DNA of 64,000 nucleotides from Micrasema longulum (taxonomy: Eukaryota; Arthropoda; Insecta; Trichoptera; Brachycentridae): contig JAGVSM010001234.1 in assembly GCA_022494885.1 (NCBI GenBank), positions 1 through 64,000 of the forward strand. Reading direction: 5' to 3'. The notes below the pieces were generated by a model, which saw only the letters and a list, made by a program, of their open reading frames with translations, made no database searches and was not told the DNA's origin. This document shows, in pieces, positions 10,270-20,764 of this stretch (position 1 is the stretch's first letter; every line of letters starts with the position of its first letter). Position numbers and translations under genes: made by a program.

Positions 10270-11480
10270 GTTTGTCTTTGCGCACAGACGATTTGGATTT
10301 AAGTTTATTAATATATATTTCTGTACCCTAAAGGATAAACCACAGTAGTCGCATCGAACGAAATATTCAGGAAACAAGATTTTTTACTGTGCAATTTTCA
10401 AAACACGAGAACTTTTGAACCAAATGAGATAATTTCAATCTTTAAAGAACTTTCATTATTGAAAATAATGATTATTTTGAAATCGAAAGGTAGTTTTGAA
10501 ATAGCGTATCTGTGACTACCTCATAGTAATCATTAGAAGCCCTTAAGCAGTATTGCATAGAAAAAAGCGTTCCAAATTTTCGGTTCGGTTTGGATTTGGT
10601 TTTTAGTTTAACAACAAACGTGTAATGTACGGTTTTGGTTAGCGCTCGCAATTCTCAACCCAAGTACCTACGACTTGTTTTATTGATGTAATATAAAGTT
10701 AACTTCGCGGTCAATAATCGTAGAATGGTTTTTCTGGGGACTAATTATGTTTTTTTGCTCTAAAACAAAGTGGACTCCAGATTTTTATCTAAAACATTTT
10801 ATTGAAAACAAAGTATCACAAAAGTAGACTTTGGTGTTTTATTCACGTAGAAAATAGTTTATTGAAAAAATTTCTGCATTTTTAACTTCAAAACGCCAAA
10901 AAGTGGACTCCCGCGTTTTATCCAATAAGTTATAGATTTTAATTCTTGTATTGAGGAAGAGGTTAGTAACTTCTTTATTGGCGTGGATTTCATTGATTGG
11001 ACACATGAACAAGATCAATTCAGTCAAAAAGTTCACCGTGTAATATGTTTTATATCATCGAGGTTCGGTTCTGTATCTTTGTACGCTGGCAGCCATTAAT
11101 TAATAAAAACAATAAACAAACACCTAACAGCCGAGTGTGAGTCATGCCCACATAGGATAATTATTAGTAGCTGCTGTGCCGTTAAAAGTAACCCTTATTT
11201 ACTAGTAAATTGGCGTCAATTTACCTCAATTACGGTCCCCCGGTGTTCAATTGACGCTACTTTTTTTCTTTTCAGTAAAATAAATATGACAATGAACCCC
11301 CGTATTAAATTGCCCAGCAAATGAAAAAAAGAATATAATCTGAATTAATTGTTAACAGAAACTGATATTCGATAGGTAAATTTCTTATGAGCAATGAATA
11401 AAATATACAAGGAATAATTATTTTGCGATTTAAATGAGTCAATAACTGTTTCCGTATTTAAATAATTTTTTTAAAAGTGA
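10270..11480. other. No gene seen
   Basis: AT-rich sequence without a supported ORF, SINE or LINE motif. The only minus-strand ORF (10839-11036, 65 codons) has no recognisable feature and is probably chance. Confidence 0.5.
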
Positions 11481-11487
11481 AATAAAA

Positions 11488-11650
11488 GCGTTCTTATAAT
11501 TTACCTAAATATTTCAATTTTGGTGGCCATTTTTTACTGGTTGTAAATAACTTACTATTATTAATTGGAAATTAAGTTTCGAACCTGGGACCTCTAATTT
11601 GTAAGTCCGGAACACTAGCCGCGGGACCACAATCCAATTCGAACCACATA
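11488..11650 (-). repeat. SINE C
   Basis: Minus-strand order: tRNA-like head (GTGGTCCCGCGGCTAGTG, then CCAGGTTCGAA as box B), then the body (AGTAAGTTATTTACAACCAG, AAAATGGCCACC) ending near GTAAATTATAAGAACGC. The same modules occur at 18318-18460, 56495-56655 and, head only, 16180-16290. Confidence 0.7.
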
Positions 11651-11989
11651 CTCATCTTCCATTATATTCTTTGTTTACTCATCTTCCATAATATATTCAA
11701 CAATATTTTGAGTTAGTCCAAATTTTTGTCGACAAGGACTGGATTCAACTCCCTGGGGAGCTGTTAATATTAACATGTTACAACAGAGACGAAGAACATT
11801 TTAGATACGGTAGTATAGAAGTCTACAGGGCGTATTACCTTTTGGCTGTCCGGTTTAAGTGGCAACTTTACACACTATTTAACATTCATGATTTTGTCCA
11901 TATTTGAACATCTTTAATATCTCAATTCTTTCATTTGTTGATGCTTGTGACGTTTTAGAGCTGTTCAGAGAGGTTCATATACCACTGAT

Positions 11990-12118
11990 TTTTTCAAATT
12001 GAATGGCTTGGGTAGGTAGGAAGAAATTGCCTTAAGGCAATATGCCCGTCTTTATGGATATGTGTGTAAACTGTAAATGTATGTAAAGTGTTTATATAAA
12101 ATAAATATAAATAAGGAG
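11990..12118 (+). mobile_element. LINE 3' tail inside FB-A
   Basis: GGCTTGGGTAGGTAGGAAG, the hairpin ATTGCCTTAAGGCAAT, ATGCCCGTC and AAGTGTTTATATAAAATAAA match the tail of the LINE at 22930-23297 almost module for module. Confidence 0.75.
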
Positions 12119-12119
12119 A

Positions 12120-12770
12120 ATGACGTGTGGGTAATCATTGTCCCGCGGAGATAGCTTGCCCATTTATCTCCGTAAAAATGTCCTGGAACAACATCCTGTC
12201 CTCCATATTGCTGTATACACGTGAACAAAAGGTTGGATCCTGGGATAGAACAATATTATGTTGTCCACGTGAAAACACTTTTTAATTTTTAACCAGCCAA
12301 TACGAAGATAAGCCAAACTTATTTTATCTATTGATTTAGGTTAATTATTTGACATACTTTTTTTTACTATTGTACCTTTTCAACCAATGTAAATATTTAA
12401 ATTTTTGACTCATTTCTGTGTCGCAACTTAATACGGATCTATATAGGGTAAATATGACAGTAGAGTCGTATAATTATCGTATGTAGGTAACTCTAAAATA
12501 TTTAATTAAAAACAATAAATGTCTTGCCGTCGGCCTTGTAAATAAGAAAATTTTCACATTTTCTTTGGATTAAAATTATTATAAACAATAATTAAGGGCT
12601 GGAAAAACCTTATTCTAGTATTTATTATGGTTTAAAAAGACATTTTTTATCATGTTAAAATACTTTTTTTTTTTTTTTAATTTACCTGTTATTGATATTA
12701 TTATAAAAACAAATAGATTTGGTTCCTCATCCGAAATTTTTGTAAAAATACGATTTATTTCATTCATGAA
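12120..12770. other. No gene seen
   Basis: AT-rich, unassigned. GTAATCATTGTCCCGCGGAG near 12135 starts a slightly GC-richer stretch of about 120 bases with no recognised motif. Confidence 0.45.
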
Positions 12771-13509
12771 ATAATTCAGTCAAATGAATCTCGCCCGCAT
12801 CAGTAAAGGTTTCAACTCTTTAACATCACATTGATCAATGGATGGAAGAACGAGCAAAATTAGTGTTTTTTTTAACTGTTAGTGGGCCATCAAACTAAGC
12901 CAAATTTAAAATGGGAAAAAAACCGATATCCATAATTTTAAATTTTTGTTTTCATATTGAAACTACTCCGCGTTTGATGTCAAAAGTTCTATTCGGTGAG
13001 TTTTGCTGATTGGCAAGTTGGCTTCCTTTCAACCAGAAGTCTATCATAGTACTCTATCACTAGTAGTACTGTTCTCATAATCATTTGAGTAGTAAATCTG
13101 TAGCATGTGAACATAAAGAAAATTGTTTGATTAAATTAAAAAATCAAAAAGTTCAAATTAAATTAATTAAAAGAATCACTCCTCAAAGCGCCCTTGAAAT
13201 TCTATTATATAAGTTATCTTTGTAGGTTATCCATTATAATAATAATATGTGGCGTATTCGAAAGAATTAGTGACGCCGTTCAAAGTAGTTCGACTTTATT
13301 AAAATAATTTTTCATATTTTTTTCAAACATATTCAAGAAGCTTTGCACTGCAATTTATTCCATGAATTTTTACCGGGTGCAAGAAAATATTTTGCATATC
13401 AAATTTTCCGTTACACTGAACTTCCTCATTGATGGAATATAGATGTTAAAACATATGCAGAAGTGGCCACTTAAACCAGCCAATAACAGGTCATAATCTC
13501 GTCTCTAAA

Positions 13510-14080
13510 ATTGACTAGGAAAGCATGAATAAAAAAAAGTTATTATTTTAATTTCAAACATCCACAAAGATGTTTATATGAATCAAGCTATTTACGAACA
13601 TTTCATTTTTACTAACACGTGTGGTAATTTTATTTATAATAAGTAAATAATTTATATTATGAAAACAAGTATTTTGTGGTTATTAAGATTTATTTTTAGC
13701 ATTTTACTGTGTCTGAAGGATTAACGTTTAGATGCAATACATCTTACTATTTTACTACTTGGACCGAGTGTCGTTTAACTGTTTTTCCAAGAATCGTATC
13801 CACCTGAAGACGATGCGGCAGATAAACTATATTGATGAGCTTTTAAAGCTCAGAACTTAAGCTTTGAAATCTTATTGGATGGGCGGTCACAGTTTCGCTT
13901 GGGTAAAATTGGACTGTATAACGCGCTTTTTTTAAATTTTCAATCGTTTTTGAGACTTCATTTTTCAAATACTCAGAAAAATTTATTAGCGTTTCTTTTG
14001 AATTTGAAACATAATTTACAAAAATATAATAGAGTAGTGCCAGTCAAACTGGCACTGCACGTGTAAAAACGGCCATATAG
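13510..14080. other. No gene seen; short perfect palindrome at 14036-14056
   Basis: AGTGCCAGT and ACTGGCACT form 9-bp arms around CAA. A 63-codon ORF (13875-14066) spans it and has no recognisable motif. Confidence 0.4.
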
Positions 14081-14088
14081 TAGGTGAT

Positions 14089-14783
14089 CAGGAAACCCTC
14101 CTATAACGTTGATATAGGAACTACGTTATCAGGGAAACCGTTATAGGGGGGTCTTGACTCATACGTGATGACGTATTCTTCCTGGAACTTGAAGGTAGGG
14201 TAGGTCAAGGTAAAGCAAAAAGTACGTATTTACCTTACGTACTTGAAAGTGAGTAAGGTTGGCGACACCCCAAAACTGTCATAGTGCAGCACTAAGATTA
14301 TAATAAGGCATTTAAATTTTCTTCGCAAAAAAATTGCATCATTTTATATCACAGTTTACGACCACTTCAAAAAGTTGATACCTAGTTGGTGCTAGTAGGC
14401 ATTAATAATAATAATTTCTTGCTCTTCAAATAAAGTGATGGAGATGAAATATTTGTCAAACAATGGCACACACTGTGAATAAATTTTAAAATACATTTTT
14501 ACATGTTAATTATTAATAAATATAAAAAAATGTGCAACTATTTATTTGATCATAACTTATTCCAAGTATAAGAAAATATTTACTTACTGTATTATGTGAA
14601 TATACCTGGGACAGAGCAGCGATGTGCCGATGAGTCCTTAATATTAGTTCTGTTGAACGTTTCTATCAAAGTCAAGAAACACGGATCTACTACGTTATAC
14701 AAGGACCACCGTTATAAAAACAAACTGCCGCAAACGTTATAGGAAAAAATCGTTTACGAGTGTACGTTATAGGGGGTTAACTG
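14089..14783. mobile_element. Pogo/Tigger-like MITE (candidate)
   Basis: The left end CAGGAAACCCTCCTATAACG and the right end, read inverted, CAGTTAACCCCCTATAACG agree at about 17 of 20 bases. Both ends repeat the ACGTTATAGG motif inward. Ends starting CAGTT...CCCCTATAACG are typical of pogo-clade elements. The interior (about 600 bp) has no transposase, so it would be non-autonomous. A clean TA duplication is not seen on the left. Confidence 0.5.
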
Positions 14784-14791
14784 TATTTTAT

Positions 14792-15058
14792 GTCAGCCTC
14801 GTGGTGTAATGGTCAGGGCATTTGCCTATCACGCAAGAGGTCTCGGGTTCGATTCCCGACATGGTTGATATCAAATATTATTAAAAATTGTGTTTTTACA
14901 CTAGAATATTTCATAGTCCCAGGACTAGCCCCTGAAGCGTGAGTCTGATCATTTTACCTTCATGTAACATAAATGATCAAGATACGCTGCGATTGGTGTA
15001 CCAATTCAGTGCCCTATGCACTATTAGGTGCGAAAAGGGAATGATGATGATGATGATG
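14792..15058 (+). repeat. SINE A, complete copy with 13-bp TSD
   Basis: The head is Gly-tRNA-like (GCCTCGTGGTGTAATGGTC as box A, GGTTCGATTCCCGAC as box B). The body contains TTTCATAGTCCCAGGAC, CCTTCATGTAAC, GATCAAGATACGCTGCG and TGCCCTATGCAC, and the tail is (ATG)n-like. AACTGTATTTTAT flanks it at 14779-14791 and 15059-15071. Better heads elsewhere (36660-36700) show loop CTTCCAT, which gives anticodon TCC. This is the reference copy for the family. Confidence 0.92.
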
Positions 15059-15189
15059 AACTGTATTTTATTTTGTATTACTATGTACAATTAAAGGCGG
15101 TAAGCCGTGTAAAAAGAATAAATTAATATTTCAAAAATGTGTGCTCCTTATTCCATACCCCATTATGAAACATAAAAAACATTTGTAAA

Positions 15190-15545
15190 TTTAGAAAAAT
15201 ATGACAATGAGACCTCCAACATGCCGCAATAACAGACCGTGGAGAAGTAATTGACTGTAGCTCATTAAAGACATTGTAATTTGGCTACCTTTCAATGCTG
15301 CTAACGGCCCCGCGTTAAGTATTGACATGCCCCCGTCTGATCTGTGACACTTGAATATAGATCGATAGTCGGTACCGTTGAAAAAGACACCACGGCAAGG
15401 CATTAAGAGACAGCTAAAGAGTTGCGGTCCGCCGCGCGTGAAGCGTCTGGGCTCGGGACTTTACTACCGGTCGTAAATACCAGAATCAGGAATCAAATGA
15501 CCAGAAAGATGGACGAATCGTCAAACGCCGTCGTATGATGCACGA
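15190..15545. other. GC-richer island, function unknown
   Basis: About 350 bases have much higher GC than their surroundings and include CG-rich runs such as GCGGTCCGCCGCGCGTGAAG near 15424. The 70-codon minus ORF across it lacks motifs. It could be a conserved regulatory element, an exon of an unseen gene or an unrecognised transposon piece. Confidence 0.35.
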
Positions 15546-15638
15546 TCATTTATTGTAAATTAATTATTGGAAAAGCGCATCAATCAAAAGAAACGGCGCG
15601 TAGCTTTCCTCGTAATAAGAATGATTCATTTCATTTTA

Positions 15639-15809
15639 TTTTTTTTGCACCACAACAGGCCAGGAGGCCCAATTACAGTGGTGAATTACATTACAGAAAA
15701 ACCAGGCTTGAGAAAACTCATATTTTTAATTTTTGTGTTCTCACCGGGAATCGAACCCGGAACCTTATGTGCGTGAGTCAAGCCTCTTCACCACCACACC
15801 ACGGAGGCC
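15639..15809 (-). repeat. SINE B
   Basis: The poly-T start followed by TTGCACCACAACAGGCCAGG and, at the far end, GGGAATCGAACCCGG and CCACCACACCACGGAGGCC make it an almost full-length minus-strand copy. Confidence 0.88.
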
Positions 15810-16179
15810 ATGCTCACTCTGACAGTTTTTGATTTTATGCAATTCCTGTTGGTGGCCACCTTAGTGTAACGCTTAAAGTGACAGTCACAATAACATATTG
15901 CAGTTTAAAACCACCTTTAAAATCAATATTTCATGCCAATCTTTGCAGGAGTTAAACCCGGGTCTTAAAGTATTGTAAATGAATGCGCCAACTGCTACAC
16001 TTGGAGGAGGACTTCTTGTCACTCGATATACTTTTTTAGGATTATAATTTACTGTAGCCATCGAGTCAAAAACACTAGTCCAGAACTTGTTTTTTTTTTT
16101 TTTAATTCTCGAAAGTCTTATTATTAACTCAAATATAAAAAAATTCAGACCTTTTCCAAAGAGTCGTACCTAAATAACT

Positions 16180-16290
16180 TGTTCTCGAAAAATAGAAATC
16201 GAGTTGTGCTAGAGTTGGATTTGAACCTCAGACCTTTAGTCCGGGAGTTCACAATACTACCACGGGACCACAATCCGGTTCATTTTACAA
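16180..16290 (-). repeat. SINE C, tRNA-head portion
   Basis: GTTGGATTTGAACCTCAGAC and TACCACGGGACCACAATCCGG repeat the head of the SINE C copies at 11570 and 56570. The body is not recognisable. Confidence 0.5.
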
Positions 16291-16334
16291 CCAGAACTTT
16301 ATTCTTCATCCACCTGGGCACGAAACATATAGTA

Positions 16335-16660
16335 TTATTTATTTATTTATTTAAACGCCTTTTAGGCTTTTACATGTTTTTACATACATATATACAAATA
16401 AAGGCAGGCACGTATTTTACAAAGAAGTAGCAAAAAATATATAAATGATTTTTAGAAGAAAAAGAAAAATATCAAAAATAAAATCTTTACATATTAGTAT
16501 AAAAGTGGAAAGAACAGAAGTGCATTTTTAAATATAAAGACAGAAATGAATTTTACACAAAGAAAGGAGTGAAAAATAAAAACGAATTAAGAAGAGAAAA
16601 AAATAATTAATAAATAAATAAAATGAATAGTATTATAGAATTAAAGTGATTTTTGTCTAT
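16335..16660 (-). mobile_element. Probable LINE 3' end, A-rich
   Basis: It begins with TTATTTATTTATTTA, the reverse complement of a (TAAA)n LINE tail, then AAACGCCTTTTAGGC. The remaining part is purine-rich on the + strand and codes for nothing recognisable. Confidence 0.4.
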
Positions 16661-16681
16661 TTAAAGGTCAAGAATGTTTTG

Positions 16682-17620
16682 AAATTGTGCTGTTAATATA
16701 ACCATATAACAACAAAGATGGAGTTCATTTTAGAGAGGGAATATATACGTATAGGCATTTTTTTTATTAAGTTTTATTCATTTTAACAAATAAGTAACAT
16801 ACAAAATTGTATTTTTGTTCCCGCAAAGCCGAAGCTTGTCTGCGGGTAATATTACTTTTTTTTTTAAAATTTGTAAGTAAGTACATAGTTTAATAATAAT
16901 TAAAGAATAAAATATATTTATACACTTAAGTTTCACTTGCTGTTTAATAATTTTTTGACAATTTTTTTTAATGAAATTAGGTTTTTTTCTTCACGATTTT
17001 CAGCTGGTATTCAATTGTACAGTTTTGGTACTACACAACCCATTGTTCTGTCACCATAGTAGTTTTTCTGTCGTGGTACCATCAGCTGCTGTGCCGATAC
17101 TTGTCGGGTCATGATCTGGTGGTTTATTTTGGATTTAAAATTGCAATCGAGGAAATGATCTGTCATTATCTTATACTGACACTGTTTGTTGATTGGCAAA
17201 ACGTTAACAAAATCAAATAATATTTTATTGTTGTCTTTTGCCTCATTCTTTATTTTTACAGGTACGATAATTTTTAAAATTTGTACCTGTAAGTACAGCG
17301 CTTATGAACTGTCATTAGCTAGTTCAAGTAGCCACTTGACACACTGTGTAACATTCACCATTCTGTCTATGTTTAAACATCCACATTTCCTCAACCCTTC
17401 CATTTGTTGACTTTTGTGAAGTAGAAGAGCTCTAACCTTTATCATTCGAAGAGTTGAGGAATAGTGGATGTATAAACATATGCAGAATGGTGAATGTTAC
17501 ACAATGTGTAAAGTCGCCCCTTAAACCATCTAACGACGGGTCATAAGCCATGTAAATGCCAAGATTTTCATATTACCTTCTCAAAAATGTGTTTCCTCTG
17601 TTTCAACAAATTAAGATGAT
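16682..17620. mobile_element. FB-A foldback element split by a LINE insertion
   Basis: The outer left part is at 16682-16764 (TGCTGTTAATATAAC, CATTTTAGAGAGGGAATAT). The element resumes at 17293 with CTTATGAACTGTCATTAGC. The inner arms 17301-17403 and 17447-17548 pair closely around a loop of about 45 bases. The outer right part to about 17620 (CATATTACCTTCTCAAAAAT) also matches other copies. The split implies that the LINE came later. Confidence 0.75.
16765..17292 (-). mobile_element. LINE-like insertion within FB-A
   Basis: A T-rich start, then a minus-strand hairpin (CCCGCA...TGCGGG at about 16820-16846), looks like the 3' UTR of a LINE in reverse. Minus-strand ORF 17011-17199 has no clear domain. 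The boundaries are inferred from where the FB-A sequence breaks and resumes. Confidence 0.45.
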
Positions 17621-17624
17621 TTCT

Positions 17625-18315
17625 ATAGTTTACGAGAGTTGTATCTCGTTTTATAAGTTTGCGACTCGTTCCTGCACAACATTGTGTAAAGCAATATGGA
17701 GAGTAAGTATTTTGTTTTGTAACACATTTAGTACAATAATAATTAGCGTGTTCTACTGTTTCATTACCTCAGTCAAACAAATACCACAGTTAACTGCTTG
17801 AACCTTAAAGATAAGCAGATTCCTCTGAATTTTCAGTTTAACGACTCATTTCGTGAGCAGACGCCCACGGTAGTCAGAAATATAGGTACTGGTTCGTCTC
17901 TATTCTAGAAAGACAACAAATCCCGACATTATTGATCTTGTCATACATTGCAAATAGGCTTGTTGAATGATTGTTTTATAAAAATTAAATTTTATTTAAC
18001 AAAATAATCGTGCGCTCCCTTAAGTGTCCTTCATTCAATGAAATAACAATATAAATAAATGACAATTAAAAACGTAATTTTAGAACGAAAACGACTCAAC
18101 TAAAAAAATCAACTTTTTGGGAAATTGCCGAAGAAGAATGTAAATTGTGACAACTTCGTATTTTCGTCGATTGTTTCGTATTTTTTGAAGTAAGCACCAA
18201 ATTTTTAGTCAAAAATTATACCGAAAGTTTTCAGCTATGAATCTATAAAAAAGGTAATTAAAATATTTTTTTTAAATTTTAAACATGACATTTTTAAAAA
18301 TATATTTTTAAAAAG
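17625..18315. other. No gene seen
   Basis: AT-rich. No SINE, LINE or ORF motif is supported. Confidence 0.45.
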
Positions 18316-18317
18316 AA

Positions 18318-18460
18318 ATATCTACGTTCTTATGATTTACCCAAATATTAAATTTTGAGGGCCATTTTCAACGAGTTGTAAATAACTCACTATTAGAAAA
18401 TGGAATCAAGTTGGGGTAGAGTAGGATTCAAACCACGGACCTTCGGTTCTCATTAGATTG
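18318..18460 (-). repeat. SINE C
   Basis: The body modules GTTCTTATGATTTACCCAAA, GGGCCATTTTCAACGAG and TAAATAACTCACTATTAGAA and a head remnant (GGATTCAAACCACGGACC) follow the copy at 56495-56655. Confidence 0.7.
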
Positions 18461-18499
18461 AAAAAAAAAAGGCAATCAAAAGCAACAACAACAACAACA

Positions 18500-18860
18500 A
18501 CAAACAATCACGCCGTTTCCCCATAAGCGTAGGCAGAGAGGATAGAACGACACATCACTCTATATTTGCATACAGATCTCGCTTCTTCTACATTCATACA
18601 TCTTCTCATGCACGCGCGCCAATTATTCCGACTTTTGACATGTCCATCTTCAAGTATTTGTTGGATTTGGCCATGCCATGTCTGTTTCGGTTTACTTCTC
18701 TTTCTGCATCCGTCAACATTCACATTGTTAATATTCTTATCCGTTCTTTCGCTGTCCATTCGTTTTACATGTCCAAACCAGCTCAAAGCTGCTTTCTTGA
18801 TGTTGTCGATAATGCTTGTTTCAGCCTTACATACGGTACGGATCTCAACATTTGCGCATC
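18500..18860 (-). mobile_element. LINE L5, best-preserved C-terminal fragment
   Basis: On the minus strand 92 codons are open (18786-18508). They hold WFGHVKRMDSERT, KPKQTWHGQIQQILEDGHVK, NNWRACMRRCMNVEEARSVC and SAYAYGETA before the stop. This is the end of a LINE RT protein after the thumb; no catalytic residue is included. Further upstream (to about 18860) the sequence still matches other copies weakly. (CAA)n follows the stop codon on the plus-strand side at 18481-18505. Related copies: 8881-9250, 23510-23640, 39430-39750. Confidence 0.82.
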
Positions 18861-18869
18861 TTCAATCAA

Positions 18870-19545
18870 ACAAAATCATCATCAAACAAAAGTACTTTGA
18901 TAAATAAGATAATGACATAATTTTTAGATTTGTCAGATCAGGTCACCAAACACATGTTTTTATTTATTCACAAAATGACAAAAACGTAAAAAGTCACTAA
19001 GATTATCGGTAAGTCAAAACAAAACAATCACAAAGACAAATTGGTCGTTTGAATATTTTTTAAAATAAAGTAAACATGCCATTTGTACCGGAAGAAAATC
19101 GACTCAACCGGCTTTTGGTCACTATATGTTTATCTGCGTTGCGTTCTTCACACAGCAATGTAAACACAACACTAATTGCGTCGCTTCCGCACTGACACAA
19201 AATCTAAATTATCTCAGTAACAAGGAGACCGATATAACGGTTGTTTCCTATTCCCATCCAAAAATTGCGTTTTTTTAAATGCAGAAAGATGCATAATGTT
19301 CATTGAAGTCGTTTTATATGATCTTGACTTATTTGAAGTATGTTTCAAGTTTAGTCGTTCTTATCCTAAAAGTGCGATATTTCAAGTAAAATTTTCATAT
19401 TTTTTTAGGTAACAATCTGTCTTGGTAAAATAACTAGAATCTAAAGTAAAAGATTATTCAGATTTTGGATAGTTTATAAATATATCGGACTTTGTTTAAA
19501 ATACAACCTATTGTAACAACTGGTTGTGCAATTCAAGTAACATTA
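18870..19545. other. No gene seen
   Basis: AT-rich sequence. Nothing is supported on either strand. Confidence 0.45.
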
Positions 19546-19548
19546 TCA

Positions 19549-19790
19549 TTCTCTTTCGTGTAATGGTCAGCACATTTGTCTTCCATGCAAGACGTCTTGG
19601 GTTCGATTCCTGACATAGTTGATTTCAAACATTTATTTAAAAGGGTGTTTCCCCCCTTAAATATTTCATAGTCCCTAGACTGGCTGATCATCTAACCTTT
19701 TTGTAACAAAAATGATCAAGATACGCAGCGACTGGTGCACTAATGCAGTGTTTTATGCATCATTAGATGCGGAAAGGGAATGATGAAAAT
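19549..19790 (+). repeat. SINE A
   Basis: TTTCGTGTAATGGTCAGCAC, GGGTTCGATTCCTGACATAG, GATCAAGATACGCAGCGAC and GCGGAAAGGGAATGATG follow the full-length order with a small internal deletion. Confidence 0.88.
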
Positions 19791-19799
19791 AGATGGTCA

Positions 19800-19937
19800 T
19801 TACTCGTACCAGTCCAGGAAAATTTTATAGCGTAAAAAACTTTTTCAAATAAATATTTCATGTCAACCATCTCGGAAATCGAACCCGAGACCTCTTGAAT
19901 GGTAGGCAAGCTCGCTGACCACTACACCATGAGACCA
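19800..19937 (-). repeat. SINE A, 5' half, tail-to-tail with the previous copy
   Basis: Reading the minus strand gives GGTCTCATGGTGTAGTGGTC, GGTCTCGGGTTCGATTTCCG, GGTTGACATGAAATATTT and CCTGGACTGGTACGAG. The 3' half is missing and the copy begins 10 bases after the + copy ends. Confidence 0.85.
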
Positions 19938-20439
19938 ACTTTACTTTTATTATTCTCAAAACCATATAAAAATTGTTGGAGATTTGTTGGAGATTTGTAT
20001 TCTGAACTACCACTATTGCAAGTGATGTCAAACAAAGTCTTTTTTATTTTAAATATTTGATTTTTTTTTACCCTTATGTGGCTTTAATGACACATAAGTC
20101 TTCACATAATACAATAATTGATATACTGCTTTTGAAAAAAATAATAAGGCTGTATTTAGCTTAAATTGGCCTAAATTATATTTATTTATTATATATATGG
20201 CCTAAGCCAATTACAAAAGTTATATGAAGAAACATATATATGTACAAGAAACTGAACAATAAGAACATTAAACTATGTAGCTAAGACAAACAAGGGTGAT
20301 TAAATAATGGTATACAATATATTCGAGAACATGATCAAGATATAAGATTTCGATACAAGTCATGCCAATACATTTTCATCCCACATTGTATTAATGGCGA
20401 AAAGCGAGAAAATCTATCACAAAGAATTCCATGTTGTGT

Positions 20440-20760
20440 GACCAATTGACTTATCAACACATGAGAGGCACACTGGCATCCGCTGAGATGCTGGGCATAT
20501 TTGAAAGGAGAGTTCTTCCCCCGTGATATGTGGTCCCGTGAAATATGGAGAAGAATGGCGCATTAGGCAAAATGCTGAAATGTACAGCATATATAAAGCC
20601 TCTAGTATATCAAGCCACATAAAACTGCTCAAGTTGAGATGGGCTGGACACATACGAAGAATGTCTGATGCACGAGTTACTAAGAGAGTCATGACTGGAC
20701 ATCTGGGGGTAAAAAAAAGACTGGCTGAGATGAAAATTATACTTTTTTGAGCTTTGTAAA
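20440..20760 (+). mobile_element. Non-LTR retrotransposon RT C-terminal fragment
   Basis: The + strand gives an FERRVL-like block at about 20498, then EEWRIRQNAEMYSIYKAS (20545) and LLKLRWAGHIRRMSDARVTK (20630-20690), a common ending of insect endonuclease-RT proteins. The frame ends at 20750 after MTGHLGVKKRLAEMK. It is 5'-truncated and has no polymerase core. Confidence 0.8.
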
Positions 20761-20764
20761 TGTG

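Larger units (their letters stand above)
11705..13510. mobile_element. FB-A foldback element, interrupted
   Basis: The left part (11705-11960) has the FB-A order: TCCAAATTTTTGTCGAC, ACTCCCTGGGGAGCTGTTAA, GTAGTATAGAAGTCTA, TTTACACACT, CATTTGTTGATGCTTGTGA. Right-arm pieces appear inverted at 12775-12865 (AATCTCGCCCGCATCAG, TTCAACTCTTTAAC) and 13430-13505 (AGTGGCCACTTAAACCAGCC). A LINE 3' end sits between them at about 11990-12118, and roughly 570 bp of unassigned sequence splits the right arm. The copy is old. Confidence 0.6.

Noticed and set aside
13170..13215. L2-like LINE end (AAAGCGCCCTTGAAA)
   Set aside because: Only a short similarity to the 57.6 kb hairpin; the second hairpin half is missing.
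14792..14870. Functional tRNA gene
   Set aside because: Boxes A and B exist, but the tRNA-like part is fused to the SINE body, recurs many times with decay and lacks a paired acceptor stem.
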